Of a stretch of DNA of 11,318 nt, positions 1 through 6,878 are shown piece by piece. The notes beneath the pieces are model-generated. The model searched no databases. It saw nothing but the letters and a program-made list of their open reading frames with translations, and was not told the origin of the DNA. Both the position numbers and the translations under genes were made by a program. How positions within the stretch are numbered: position 1 is the stretch's first letter; each line of letters begins with the position of its first letter. The stretch comes from a bacterium (GTDB lineage: Bacteria > Planctomycetota > UBA1135 > UBA2386): the NCBI GenBank assembly GCA_011051855.1, contig DRKG01000040.1, forward strand, positions 1 to 11,318, in the 5' to 3' direction.

Positions 1-107
1 AGCTGCGCTACGACCTGTTCTACATCAAGAACATGGGACTTCTGTTCGATCTTGGCATCATGCTGCGCACGGTGTCGGTGATCCTGCGCGGCACCGGCGC
101 CCGCTGA
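1..107 (+). CDS. Sugar transferase, C-terminal fragment (5' end outside window)
   Basis: Only the last 34 codons are present, read in the frame that begins at base 3 and stops at TGA 105-107. The peptide opens RYDLFYIKN and continues through FDLGIMLRTV to a stop just after RGTGAR. This matches the conserved C-terminus of bacterial sugar transferases (Pfam Bac_transf type, RYDLYYIxN...WxDLxIxxRTxxVxxxGxGA). These are polyprenyl-phosphate hexose-1-phosphate transferases that start exopolysaccharide or O-antigen repeat synthesis at the inner face of the cytoplasmic membrane. The catalytic core lies outside the window, so the sugar specificity cannot be judged. serA follows after 28 bases on the same strand with no terminator visible between, so read-through is possible. 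The family call is fairly safe because this tail is distinctive; the exact member (WbaP, PssY, EpsL type) is unknown. Confidence 0.8.
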   Translation, partial: LRYDLFYIKNMGLLFDLGIMLRTVSVILRGTGAR

Positions 108-135
108 CCGCAGGCGCGCACGACGACGACACATC

Positions 136-1710
136 ATGACCAAGATCCTGGTAGCGGACGATCTCGGCGCAGAAGGCATGGCGATGCTGCAGGCTTGCGG
201 CGACGTCACCGTCAAGACCGGCATGGACGAAGCGACGCTGCGCGCGACCTTGCCCGGTCACGAGGTGCTGGTGGTGCGCTCGGCGACCACCGTGACCCGA
301 ACCAGCCTGGAACTGGCCGACGACCTGGCGCTGGTCGGCCGCGCCGGCATCGGCGTCGACAACATCGACGTGGCTGCGTGCACCGAGCGCGGCATCGCGG
401 TGATGAACACGCCCGAAGCCAACTGCGTGACCACCGCCGAACACGCCGTCGCCCTGCTGATGAGCCTGGCGCGCAACATCCCGGCGGCCGACGCGTCGGT
501 GCGCGCCGGCAACTGGGAGAAGTCGAAGTTCCTCGGCGTCGAACTGCAGGACAAGCAGCTCGGCGTGATCGGGCTCGGCCGCATCGGCCGCGTCGTCGCC
601 GACAAGTGCCGCGGCCTCGGCATGACGATCGCAGCCTACGACCCGTTCGTGACCCAGGCGAACGCCCCCGAAGGCGTGCGCATGCTCGACCTCGACGAGC
701 TGTTGGCGAGCAGCGACTTCGTCAGCGTGCACGTTCCGCTGCTCGACGAGACCCGCCACCTGCTCGACAAGGAACGCTTGTTCCGGATGAAGCCCGGCGC
801 GCGCCTGGTGCACGCAGCCCGCGGCGGCATCGTCTGCGAGCAGGGCCTGGTGGCGGCGTTGACCGAGGGACACCTCGCCGGCGCCGCCCTCGACGTGTTC
901 GAGCACGAACCCTTGCCCGCGGACAGCCCGCTGCGCTCTCTCCCCAACCTGGTGCTGACACCGCACCTCGGGGCCAGCACCAAGGAAGCCAAGCGCAACG
1001 TTTCGATCGACATGGCGCGGCAGATCGAGCTCGCGATCCACAAAGGCGTGGTGTTGAACGGCGTCAACGTCGCGCGCATTTCGCCGGCCGACGCCGCCCA
1101 GGTCGGCCCCTACATGGACCTGGCGCGCAACCTCGCGTCGCTGCTGACGCAGACGTTCGACGGCCCGTTGGTTTCCCTGCGCCTGACGGTGCAAGGCGGC
1201 GTGCCGGCGAGTGCACACCGCGCACTGACGGTCGCGATGCTCGCCGGAGCCCTGAAGCCGTTGGTCTCCGGCCCGGTCACCCCGGTCAACGCCGAGCGCA
1301 TCGCCAACGAACGCAACGTGCGCACCCACTGCACCGCCTCGACCATGAAGCGCGACTTCATGAGCCTGCTGCGGGTCGAGGCCGTGATCGGCGACACCCG
1401 CCACGCAGCCAGCGGCACCGTGCTCGGCCACCGACACGGGCGCCTGGTCGAACTCGACGACTACATGATCGACGCGATCCCGGAAGGACCGATGCTGCTG
1501 ACCTTCCACCGCGACGAGCCGGGCGTGGTCGGCAAGCTCGGCACGCTGCTCGGCGAAGGCGGCGTCAACATCGCGCGCATGCAGATCGGCCAGAGCAAGG
1601 ACCGCGCGGTCGCGCTCGGCATCCTCAACCTCGACGGCGATCCCGGCGAGCAACTGCTGGCGAAGGTCAAGGCGCTGCCGCCGATCGACGACGCGCGCCT
1701 GGTGCGCTGA
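136..1710 (+). CDS. serA: D-3-phosphoglycerate dehydrogenase
   Basis: This 524-residue enzyme oxidises 3-phosphoglycerate to 3-phosphohydroxypyruvate with NAD+, the first step of serine synthesis. The N-terminal half is a D-2-hydroxyacid dehydrogenase: a substrate-binding region, then a Rossmann fold with GLGRIG at 146-151 and the acidic residue D169 that favours NAD over NADP. The expected catalytic trio is visible: R229 (in AARGGIV), E258 (DVFEHEP) and H277 (LTPHLGAST). Residues about 310-440 form the intervening allosteric substrate-binding domain, and about 452-524 an ACT domain (FHRDEPGVVGKLG), where serine usually binds to inhibit the enzyme. The length fits the long SerA form of about 525 residues. 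ATG 136 is chosen because MTKILVADDL fits the family's first strand; no clear Shine-Dalgarno precedes it. The two following genes complete the same pathway. The HAARGG stretch replaces the more usual NCARGG, a small variation that leaves the catalytic Arg in place. Confidence 0.96.
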   Translation: MTKILVADDLGAEGMAMLQACGDVTVKTGMDEATLRATLPGHEVLVVRSATTVTRTSLELADDLALVGRAGIGVDNIDVAACTERGIAVMNTPEANCVTTAEHAVALLMSLARNIPAADASVRAGNWEKSKFLGVELQDKQLGVIGLGRIGRVVADKCRGLGMTIAAYDPFVTQANAPEGVRMLDLDELLASSDFVSVHVPLLDETRHLLDKERLFRMKPGARLVHAARGGIVCEQGLVAALTEGHLAGAALDVFEHEPLPADSPLRSLPNLVLTPHLGASTKEAKRNVSIDMARQIELAIHKGVVLNGVNVARISPADAAQVGPYMDLARNLASLLTQTFDGPLVSLRLTVQGGVPASAHRALTVAMLAGALKPLVSGPVTPVNAERIANERNVRTHCTASTMKRDFMSLLRVEAVIGDTRHAASGTVLGHRHGRLVELDDYMIDAIPEGPMLLTFHRDEPGVVGKLGTLLGEGGVNIARMQIGQSKDRAVALGILNLDGDPGEQLLAKVKALPPIDDARLVR

Positions 1711-2432
1711 TGGGCCCGCCGTTTCGAGCCGTCTATTTCGACTGCGACTCGACGCTGTCGTCGATCGAGGGGGTCGACGAGCTGCTGGCTTTCGCCGACC
1801 CGGCGCTGCGCGCCGAGATCGCCGAGCTCACCGAACAGGCGATGAACGGCAGCCGGCCGTTGGCCGAGGTCTACGAGACCCGACTGGGCCGGCTGGCACC
1901 GCGCCGGGAGCAACTGCACACGGTCGGCGAGGCCTACGTCGACCACCTGGTCGCGGACGCCGCCGCCACGATCCGCGCGTTGCAGTTCCTCGGCAAAGAG
2001 GTCGGCATCGTCTCCGGCGGCCTGCTGGCGCCCGTGCAGCACCTGGCGCGCCACCTGGGGGTCGACCTCGCGGCCGTGCACGCGGTGCCGCTGCTGTTCG
2101 ACGACGACGGCAACTACCGCGACTTCGACCACGGCTCGCCGCTGTGGCGCAACGGCGGCAAGGTGCCGGTCGTGCAAAGCGTGCCGGAGCACCACCGGCC
2201 GCTGGCGTTCGTCGGCGACGGCATCACCGACCTGGAGACCGCGCCGCACGTCGACCGCTTCGTCGGCTTCGGCGGCGTCGTCGCCCGCGACGCGGTGCGC
2301 GCCGGTGCCGAGTTCTTCACCGACCGACCGACCCTGGCGGCGGTGCTGCCGCTGCTACTGAGCGATGCCGAACTGGCCCGACTCGCGGCCGAGGCCGAGT
2401 TCGCGCCGTTGCTTTCGGCGGCCAAAGCATGA
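1710..2432 (+). CDS. serB: Phosphoserine phosphatase (HAD family, PSPH-like)
   Basis: A 240-residue HAD-superfamily phosphatase that should hydrolyse O-phosphoserine to serine, the last pathway step. HAD motif I is FDCDST, with nucleophile D11 and acid/base D13. Motif II is VSGG (S102), motif III is probably K151, and motif IV is GDGITDLE with the Mg2+-binding aspartates D170 and D174. Residues 18-25 (SIEGVDEL) form part of the cap that recognises phosphoserine. The segment GDGITDLETAP...GFGG resembles animal/plant-type PSPH (GDGATDMEACP...GFGG) more than E. coli SerB, which has GDGANDL and an extra N-terminal ACT-like region that is absent here. The ATG at 1710-1712 shares one base with the serA stop (TGATG), which implies translational coupling. 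Context between serA and an aminotransferase strongly favours phosphoserine as substrate, though related HAD enzymes can act on other phosphomonoesters. Confidence 0.88.
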   Translation: MGPPFRAVYFDCDSTLSSIEGVDELLAFADPALRAEIAELTEQAMNGSRPLAEVYETRLGRLAPRREQLHTVGEAYVDHLVADAAATIRALQFLGKEVGIVSGGLLAPVQHLARHLGVDLAAVHAVPLLFDDDGNYRDFDHGSPLWRNGGKVPVVQSVPEHHRPLAFVGDGITDLETAPHVDRFVGFGGVVARDAVRAGAEFFTDRPTLAAVLPLLLSDAELARLAAEAEFAPLLSAAKA

Positions 2433-2442
2433 TGCTGCACGC

Positions 2443-3510
2443 ATGGGCGACCACCCCGTGCTGTTCATCCCCGGCCCGACCGAAGTCGACGACGAGCTGC
2501 GGCAGATCATGGCGATGCCGCTGCTCGGCCACCGCGACCCGAAGTTCGTCGCCACCGTCGCCGACGTGTGCGAGAAGCTGCGGCCGCTGTTCCTGACCGC
2601 GCAGAATGCGGCGTTCGAGACCTGCCCGGGCACCGCGTTGATGGAGGCCGGCATCCGCAACCTGGTGCCGCGCGGCGCGCGCACGCTACACCTGATCGGC
2701 GGGGCGTTCGGCAAGCGCTGGCACAAGATCAGCGCCGCCTGCGGGCGCGACGCCGAGGCGTTCGAGGTCGAGCTGGGCCGGGCGCACGACCCGCAGGCCC
2801 TCGCCGAGCGGCTGCGGCGCGGTCCCACCCCGGCGGCCGTTTGCATCACCCACAACGAGACTTCGACCGGCGTGATCCAACCGCTCGCCGAACTGGCGGC
2901 GAGCGTGCGCGAACACGCCCCCGACGCCATGGTGATGGTCGACGTCGTCACCAGCCTCGCCGGCGCCGAACTGCGCTTCGACGACTGGCGGCTCGACTGG
3001 GCGTTCGCCGGCACGCAAAAGTGCCTCGCGCTACCGCCGGGCCTGGGCGTCTACGCGGTCAGCGACCGCGCGCTCGCACGCGCCGCCGAGGTCGAGGAGC
3101 GCGGTTTCCTGCTCGACCTGGTCCAGGCCGTGCCCGACACCACCAAGGGCAAGCCGACCGCGACCCCGTGTGTGCCGCTGGTCTACGCCCTGCAGCACCA
3201 GCTCGACCGCATCGCCGCAGAAGGGCTCGAGAACCGCTGGCGCCGCCATCGGGAACTGCGGGCGACCTCGCTGCGCTGGGCGGCGGAGCGCGGCTTCACT
3301 CCGTTCGTCGCCGACGAGGCAGCGCGTTCGCCGACGGTGAGCTGCATCGACGCCAACGGCGCCGACGTCGAGGCACTCGCCCGACGGGCGGCGGCCGCCG
3401 GCTTCAAGATGGACAAGGGCTACGGCGGCCTGAAGGGCAAGGCGTTCCGCATCGGGCACATGGGAGACCACGACCAGGCGCGGCTGGAGACCTTCCTCGC
3501 CGCGCTGTGA
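2443..3510 (+). CDS. Class V aminotransferase, probable phosphoserine transaminase (SerC role)
   Basis: A 355-residue PLP enzyme of fold type I, class V, closest in pattern to alanine-glyoxylate / serine-glyoxylate aminotransferases. It shows the N-terminal FIPGPTEV signature (8-15), HNETSTG at 137-143, the PLP-pyridine aspartate D167 in MVDVVTS, the Schiff-base lysine K193 in GTQKCLALPPG, and the substrate-carboxylate arginine R336 in FRIGHMG. I infer that it transfers an amino group to 3-phosphohydroxypyruvate, because it directly follows serA and the phosphatase and the window contains no classical serC. It could instead make glycine or serine from glyoxylate or hydroxypyruvate. ATG 2443 is preferred: the upstream in-frame ATG at 2365 would add 26 residues that merely read through the end of the phosphatase gene in another frame and do not look like this family. 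The gap after the phosphatase stop is 10 bases, so one transcript is likely. Family confidence is high, the exact substrate is inferred. Confidence 0.85.
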   Translation: MGDHPVLFIPGPTEVDDELRQIMAMPLLGHRDPKFVATVADVCEKLRPLFLTAQNAAFETCPGTALMEAGIRNLVPRGARTLHLIGGAFGKRWHKISAACGRDAEAFEVELGRAHDPQALAERLRRGPTPAAVCITHNETSTGVIQPLAELAASVREHAPDAMVMVDVVTSLAGAELRFDDWRLDWAFAGTQKCLALPPGLGVYAVSDRALARAAEVEERGFLLDLVQAVPDTTKGKPTATPCVPLVYALQHQLDRIAAEGLENRWRRHRELRATSLRWAAERGFTPFVADEAARSPTVSCIDANGADVEALARRAAAAGFKMDKGYGGLKGKAFRIGHMGDHDQARLETFLAAL

Positions 3511-3518
3511 GCCGGGAG

Positions 3519-3547
3519 TTGGAAACCGGAACGCCTCGGACTAAAGC
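3519..3547 (+). promoter_or_regulatory. Weak candidate promoter for htpX
   Basis: In the 46-base gap before htpX, TTGGAA (3519-3524) and TAAAGC (3542-3547) are separated by 17 bases. They match the sigma-70 consensus at 4 of 6 and 3 of 6 positions. The gap is visibly more AT-rich than the flanking genes. The match is poor, and read-through from the serine operon is equally possible. Confidence 0.2.
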
Positions 3548-3556
3548 CTCGACGAC

Positions 3557-4420
3557 ATGAACCAACTGAAGACGATCCTGCTGCTCGGCGCCCTGTCCGC
3601 GCTGCTGGTCACCATCGGCGGCCTGATCGGCGGCGGCGCCCTCTACGTGTTCCTCGCCATCGCGGTGCTGATGAACGTCGGCTCCTACTTCTACTCCGAC
3701 AAGATCGTACTGCGCATGAGCCGCGCGCGGCTGATCGAGCGCGAGCAGGCCCCGGCACTGTTCTCCATGGTCGAAGAGCTGGCGCACGCTGCCGGCCTGC
3801 CGATGCCGCGGGTCGCGGTCGTGCCCGACCCGACGCCGAACGCGTTCGCCACCGGTCGCAACCCCGCCAACGCCGTGGTCGCGGTCACCGAGGGGCTGAT
3901 GCGCATCACCAGCCCGCGTGAGCTGCGCGGCGTGATCGCGCACGAGCTGGCGCACGTCAAGCACCGCGACACGCTGGTCGCGACCATCGCCGCTGCCGTG
4001 GCCACCGCCATCACCTTCATCGCCAACATCGTGCAGTGGAGCGCGGTTTTCGGCGGCGTGGCGCGCGACGACGACGGCGACGGCGGCTTCGGCGCCCTGC
4101 TGATGGCGCTGCTGGCGCCGATCGGCGCGACCATGATCCAGATGGGCATCAGCCGATCGCGCGAGTTCATGGCCGACGAGTTCGCGGCCCGACTGACCCG
4201 CGACCCGGACGGCCTCGCCGACGCGCTCTCGCGTCTGCAGAGCCATGGCCGGGAACTGCTCCGGCGCGGCGCGCGGCCGATGGAACCGGTCACGACCAGC
4301 CTCGCGATCGTCAACCCGCTCGCCGGCCTGCGCGGCCGAGGAGCCGGCCTGGCCAACCTGTTCTCGACCCACCCGCCGATCGAAGAACGCATCCGCCGCC
4401 TGCGCGCGATGCAGGTCTGA
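3557..4420 (+). CDS. htpX: Membrane-bound zinc metalloprotease HtpX
   Basis: A 287-residue M48B-family protease that cleaves misfolded or damaged inner-membrane proteins, usually overlapping in role with FtsH. Two hydrophobic segments open the protein (about 5-25 and 28-46), followed by a cytosolic part carrying the zinc motif HELAH (H129, E130, H133). The probable third zinc ligand is E203 in SREFMADEFA. Two further hydrophobic stretches (about 142-162 and 177-197) flank a short Asp/Gly-rich loop (DDDGDGG, 171-177). The C-terminal FSTHPPIEERI motif at 269-279 is typical of the family. Length agrees with the usual 280-295 residues. ATG 3557 gives the expected short N-terminus before the first membrane helix. 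No Shine-Dalgarno is obvious. It is separated from the serine genes by 46 bases and from the recombinase by 81, so it may be its own unit. Confidence 0.95.
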   Translation: MNQLKTILLLGALSALLVTIGGLIGGGALYVFLAIAVLMNVGSYFYSDKIVLRMSRARLIEREQAPALFSMVEELAHAAGLPMPRVAVVPDPTPNAFATGRNPANAVVAVTEGLMRITSPRELRGVIAHELAHVKHRDTLVATIAAAVATAITFIANIVQWSAVFGGVARDDDGDGGFGALLMALLAPIGATMIQMGISRSREFMADEFAARLTRDPDGLADALSRLQSHGRELLRRGARPMEPVTTSLAIVNPLAGLRGRGAGLANLFSTHPPIEERIRRLRAMQV

Positions 4421-4489
4421 TCCGGCCGGCGGCCGCCCCCGGCACCACCGGCTTTTCCGCGGCGGCTCGCTGCACCGCACCCTCGCGGA

Positions 4490-4495
4490 TAGGCT
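4490..4495 (+). promoter_or_regulatory. Candidate -10 element (TAGGCT) for the Xer recombinase
   Basis: TAGGCT fits the TANNNT pattern of bacterial -10 elements and ends exactly six bases (GCCGCC) before the proposed ATC start at 4502. Transcription would then begin at or next to the start codon, giving a leaderless mRNA. The first three bases are also an in-frame TAG stop for the recombinase, so no start further upstream is possible. No convincing -35 box is visible. The same spacing occurs at two other genes in the window. Confidence 0.45.
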
Positions 4496-4501
4496 GCCGC
4501 C

Positions 4502-5434
4502 ATCGATCTGCTCGACGACTACCTGACCAGCCTGCGGCACGAGCGCCGCAAGAGCCCGGCGACGCTGCGCGCCTACGGCACCGACCTGCGGTTGTTCCGG
4601 TCCTGGCTCGCCACGCAGGGCCGCGACTTCGCCGACGCATCGCGATCGTTGGTGCGCCGCTACCTGGTCGAGCTCGAAGAGCAGGGCCTCGCCCCGACCA
4701 GCGTGCAACGCAAGCTGGCGAGCGTGCGCGGCCTGTTCGCCTGGCTGCACCGGGAAGGCCACGTCGAGCACGATCCGGCCAAGCTCCTGAAGGGCCCCAA
4801 AGCGCCCCGCCGGGTGCCCCGCTTCCTGACCGCGCCCGAGGTCGACCGCCTGCTCGCCCAGCCGTTCGACGATTCGCCTCAGGGGCTGCGCGATCGCGCC
4901 ATCCTCGAGGTGCTCTACTCGACCGGCTGCCGGGTCAGCGAGTGCGCGACGATGGAACTCGGCGCGCTCGATCTCGACGAAGGCATCGTGCGGGTGCTCG
5001 GCAAGGGCGGCAAGGAACGCCTCGCGATGCTCGGCCAGCCAGCGCTCGCCGCGATCGCCGCCTGGCTGCCGGCGCGCCGCCAGTTGCTGCGCAACAACCG
5101 CCGCACCGACCGCGGACACCTGTGGCTGAACCGCACCGGCGGCCCGCTGTCGGCGCGCTGGATCTTCCACACCGTGGTCACGCGCGCGCGGGCCGCCGGG
5201 CTCTCGACCCGCCTCACGCCCCACGGCCTGCGGCACTCCTTCGCCACCCACCTGCTCGACCGCGGCGCCGATCTGCGCACCGTGCAGGAGCTGCTCGGCC
5301 ATGCGCGCCTGGTCACGACCGAGATCTACACGCACGTGTCGATCGGCCGCCTGCGCGAAGTCTACGACCACGCCCATCCACTGGGCCGCGCGGGGATCGA
5401 GGTCCCGCAGCAGCACGGGCAAGCGGATCAGTAG
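4502..5434 (+). CDS. xerC: Tyrosine recombinase XerC/XerD, apparent ATC start
   Basis: A Xer-family site-specific recombinase (310 residues from ATC 4502) that resolves chromosome dimers at dif during division. The N-terminal core-binding domain covers about 1-105 (DDYLTSLRHERRKSPATL...) and the catalytic domain follows. All catalytic residues are present: R144 (STGCRVSE), K168 (LGKGGKER), H241 and R244 (HGLRHSFATH), H267 (LLGHA) and nucleophile Y276 (EIYTHVS). Length is close to the usual 300. The start is odd. An in-frame TAG lies at 4490 and no ATG, GTG or TTG occurs until TTG 4592, which would remove 30 conserved residues of the DNA-binding domain. ATC 4502, which aligns with the expected start and sits six bases behind a TANNNT hexamer, or CTG 4508, are the options. 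The last 7 bases overlap the convergent gene. XerC versus XerD cannot be separated here; I see no phage or integron genes nearby that would make it an element integrase. Confidence 0.9.
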   Translation: MDLLDDYLTSLRHERRKSPATLRAYGTDLRLFRSWLATQGRDFADASRSLVRRYLVELEEQGLAPTSVQRKLASVRGLFAWLHREGHVEHDPAKLLKGPKAPRRVPRFLTAPEVDRLLAQPFDDSPQGLRDRAILEVLYSTGCRVSECATMELGALDLDEGIVRVLGKGGKERLAMLGQPALAAIAAWLPARRQLLRNNRRTDRGHLWLNRTGGPLSARWIFHTVVTRARAAGLSTRLTPHGLRHSFATHLLDRGADLRTVQELLGHARLVTTEIYTHVSIGRLREVYDHAHPLGRAGIEVPQQHGQADQ

Positions 5435-6801
5435 TTCGGCCGGTAGGCCGCCCACATCTTCGCGTGCCAGTCGACCCAACTCCGGTGCCAGGCTTCGGTG
5501 TGCTCGACCTGCTGGTAGCGGTCGACGTAGTCGAACCACGCCGGGTGGTGCCAGGCATCGACCAGTCCCATCACCCGCGCAGTCAGGCACTGCGCCGCCC
5601 ACGCGTTGGCGGTGCAGCAGCGGCGGTAGGGATTGCCTTCCCAGCTCGCGTCATCGCGCTCGGGGCTGTCCGCGTGGGCGAACCCCCACTCGGGCAGGCC
5701 CTCGTCCCGAGCCGTGTAGTTGCCGTAGCCCCAGTTCCACTCGTCGTCGCCGGTGCGTTCGACGTAGAACGTCTCGGCATCCTCGGCGAAGTAGCCGCCA
5801 TCGCCCCCCGCCTGCTTCGGCTTCGACACGAACTCGCGCCCGATCGCGAGCATCTGCTCGTCGTGCAGCACGGCTCCGGCGACGAGGATCGGCAGCTTGC
5901 GGCCGTGGCCGTGGCCGCCGAGACCGCGCCAGCGGCACCCGGCGCGCAGCTTGGCGTGGTTGTCGATGCCGAGCTGCACGAAGCGCACCAGCAGCTCGCG
6001 TTTGCGCGCCTTCGGCAGGTCGAGGTTCAGCATCAACCCGGCGCTGCCGACCAGCGCGCCGATGTCGCGGCCGTAGTCGGGCATGTTCTCGAGCGGGTGC
6101 ATGTAGCGGGTGACCCAGGCTGGGGCCGTATCGAGCCACAGCCGCTCGAAGCGCGCCGCGACCGCCTCGATCAGCGGCAGATCGCCGACCGGCCGCAACC
6201 GGCGCAGCACCCGGAAGTCGAGATCGGCCGCGCGATGCTGCACGGCCTTGTCCCCCTTCACGTAGGGCGGCCGGAACGCATCGGGCGCCGGCCTCTCGGC
6301 GACGCGGGTCAACACCGCCGCACTGCGCAGCACCGGTGGATCCTTCGCCTGCTTGCGGCTCGCCACCGACACCAGGCTCTGGCCCGGCAACAGCCGCAAC
6401 GGCCTCTGCTTGGACACATCGCGCGCCACGTTCAGCCGCGCGACGTAGCGGTCGCCGGTGCCTTCGCCATAACCATGCGAATCGAAGCCCTGCGCCTCGG
6501 TCGATGGGTCCGGGTCGACCATCGAGCCGTTGACGACGCGCCCGTCGACGACCGCACACTGCGGCGAGATCGCGACGATGCGCACCGGCCCGAGCACCCA
6601 CGGATCGCCGTTGCAGAACTCGCCGACGACGCACGCGCGATCGAACGTCCACTCGATGCCGTGCCGTTCGACGACCCGCTTCTTCACCGGCAACCCTTCG
6701 GGGTCGCCGACCGGAATCGCCATCGCCTGCTGCGTCGCCGGCGCGCCGTCGAACGCCATCGACAGGGCGAACGCCACCACCCACCTGCGCTGAGGTCTCA
6801 C
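5428..6801 (-). CDS. Unrecognised, probably exported protein
   Basis: I do not recognise this ~457-residue protein with confidence. From GTG 6801 it begins with a basic stretch (RPQRR) and a hydrophobic run (WVVAFALSMAF), consistent with a signal peptide ending near residue 28 (QQAMA). A small domain with FCNGDPWVLGPV (62-73) follows. A larger part is rich in Trp, Tyr, Gly and His, with ENMPDYGRDIGALVGSAGLML (238-258), GGHGHGRKLPIL (296-307), DEWNWGYGNY (353-362) and a Cys pair in YRRCCTANAWAA (392-403). The helical, aromatic-rich C-terminal half recalls alpha/alpha-toroid carbohydrate-active enzymes, but no named catalytic motif is visible, so no function is assigned. GTG 6801 is preferred over TTG 6831 because it gives a compact signal peptide and lies six bases behind TACGCT. 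TTG 6831 has an AAGGTG five bases upstream and would add 10 residues. It is divergent from the aldolase gene and overlaps the recombinase 3' end by 7 bases. Confidence 0.8.
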   Translation of the reverse strand: MRPQRRWVVAFALSMAFDGAPATQQAMAIPVGDPEGLPVKKRVVERHGIEWTFDRACVVGEFCNGDPWVLGPVRIVAISPQCAVVDGRVVNGSMVDPDPSTEAQGFDSHGYGEGTGDRYVARLNVARDVSKQRPLRLLPGQSLVSVASRKQAKDPPVLRSAAVLTRVAERPAPDAFRPPYVKGDKAVQHRAADLDFRVLRRLRPVGDLPLIEAVAARFERLWLDTAPAWVTRYMHPLENMPDYGRDIGALVGSAGLMLNLDLPKARKRELLVRFVQLGIDNHAKLRAGCRWRGLGGHGHGRKLPILVAGAVLHDEQMLAIGREFVSKPKQAGGDGGYFAEDAETFYVERTGDDEWNWGYGNYTARDEGLPEWGFAHADSPERDDASWEGNPYRRCCTANAWAAQCLTARVMGLVDAWHHPAWFDYVDRYQQVEHTEAWHRSWVDWHAKMWAAYRPNY

Positions 6802-6807
6802 GCCGGA

Positions 6808-6813
6808 AGCGTA
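6808..6813 (-). promoter_or_regulatory. Candidate -10 element (TACGCT) for the exported protein gene
   Basis: On the minus strand TACGCT (TANNNT) ends six bases (TCCGGC) before GTG 6801, the same spacing as at the recombinase and recC. A leaderless transcript starting at the GTG is inferred. No good -35 box is visible at 16-18 bases. Confidence 0.45.
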
Positions 6814-6841
6814 GCCGGTCGCGGCGCGCAACGGCGCACCT

Positions 6842-6847
6842 TATGCT
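6842..6847 (+). promoter_or_regulatory. Candidate -10 element (TATGCT) for the aldolase operon
   Basis: TATGCT matches the TATAAT consensus at four of six positions in a very GC-rich gap. Transcription would start near 6854, giving a leader of about 25 bases before ATG 6879. The upstream in-frame ATG at 6843 lies inside this hexamer, which argues against that longer start. No -35 match is convincing. Confidence 0.4.
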
Positions 6848-6878
6848 CCGAACTCGACGACCTCGACCGGCCCGCCCC

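Noticed and set aside
58..1653. A 531-codon minus-strand frame opposite serA
   Set aside because: Complementary to a convincing serA; its protein is His/Val/Ala/Arg/Gln-rich with no motif, so it is a shadow.
195..2432. A 745-codon plus-strand reading frame spanning serA and the phosphatase
   Set aside because: Its first two thirds are Arg/Pro-rich out-of-frame reading of serA; only the part from ATG 1710 is a real gene. Long false frames are normal at this GC content.
2431..2445. GATGCT six bases before the aminotransferase ATG, resembling the TANNNT-N6 pattern
   Set aside because: The first base is G rather than T, and the gene is tightly packed behind the phosphatase, so a separate leaderless promoter is not supported.
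4425..4456. Possible terminator after htpX: GCCGG ... CCGGC followed by TTTT
   Set aside because: The stem is only 5 bp with an 18-base loop, and CCGG words are everywhere in this GC-rich stretch. The T run is short.
4502..5434. Tyrosine recombinase as the integrase of a mobile element or integron
   Set aside because: Its length, motifs and housekeeping neighbours fit XerC/D; no attachment-site repeats, cargo cassette or phage genes are visible around it.
3404..5602. A 732-codon minus-strand frame opposite htpX and the recombinase
   Set aside because: It lies antisense to two well-supported genes and has low-complexity Arg/Ala/Gln/Gly composition typical of shadow frames.
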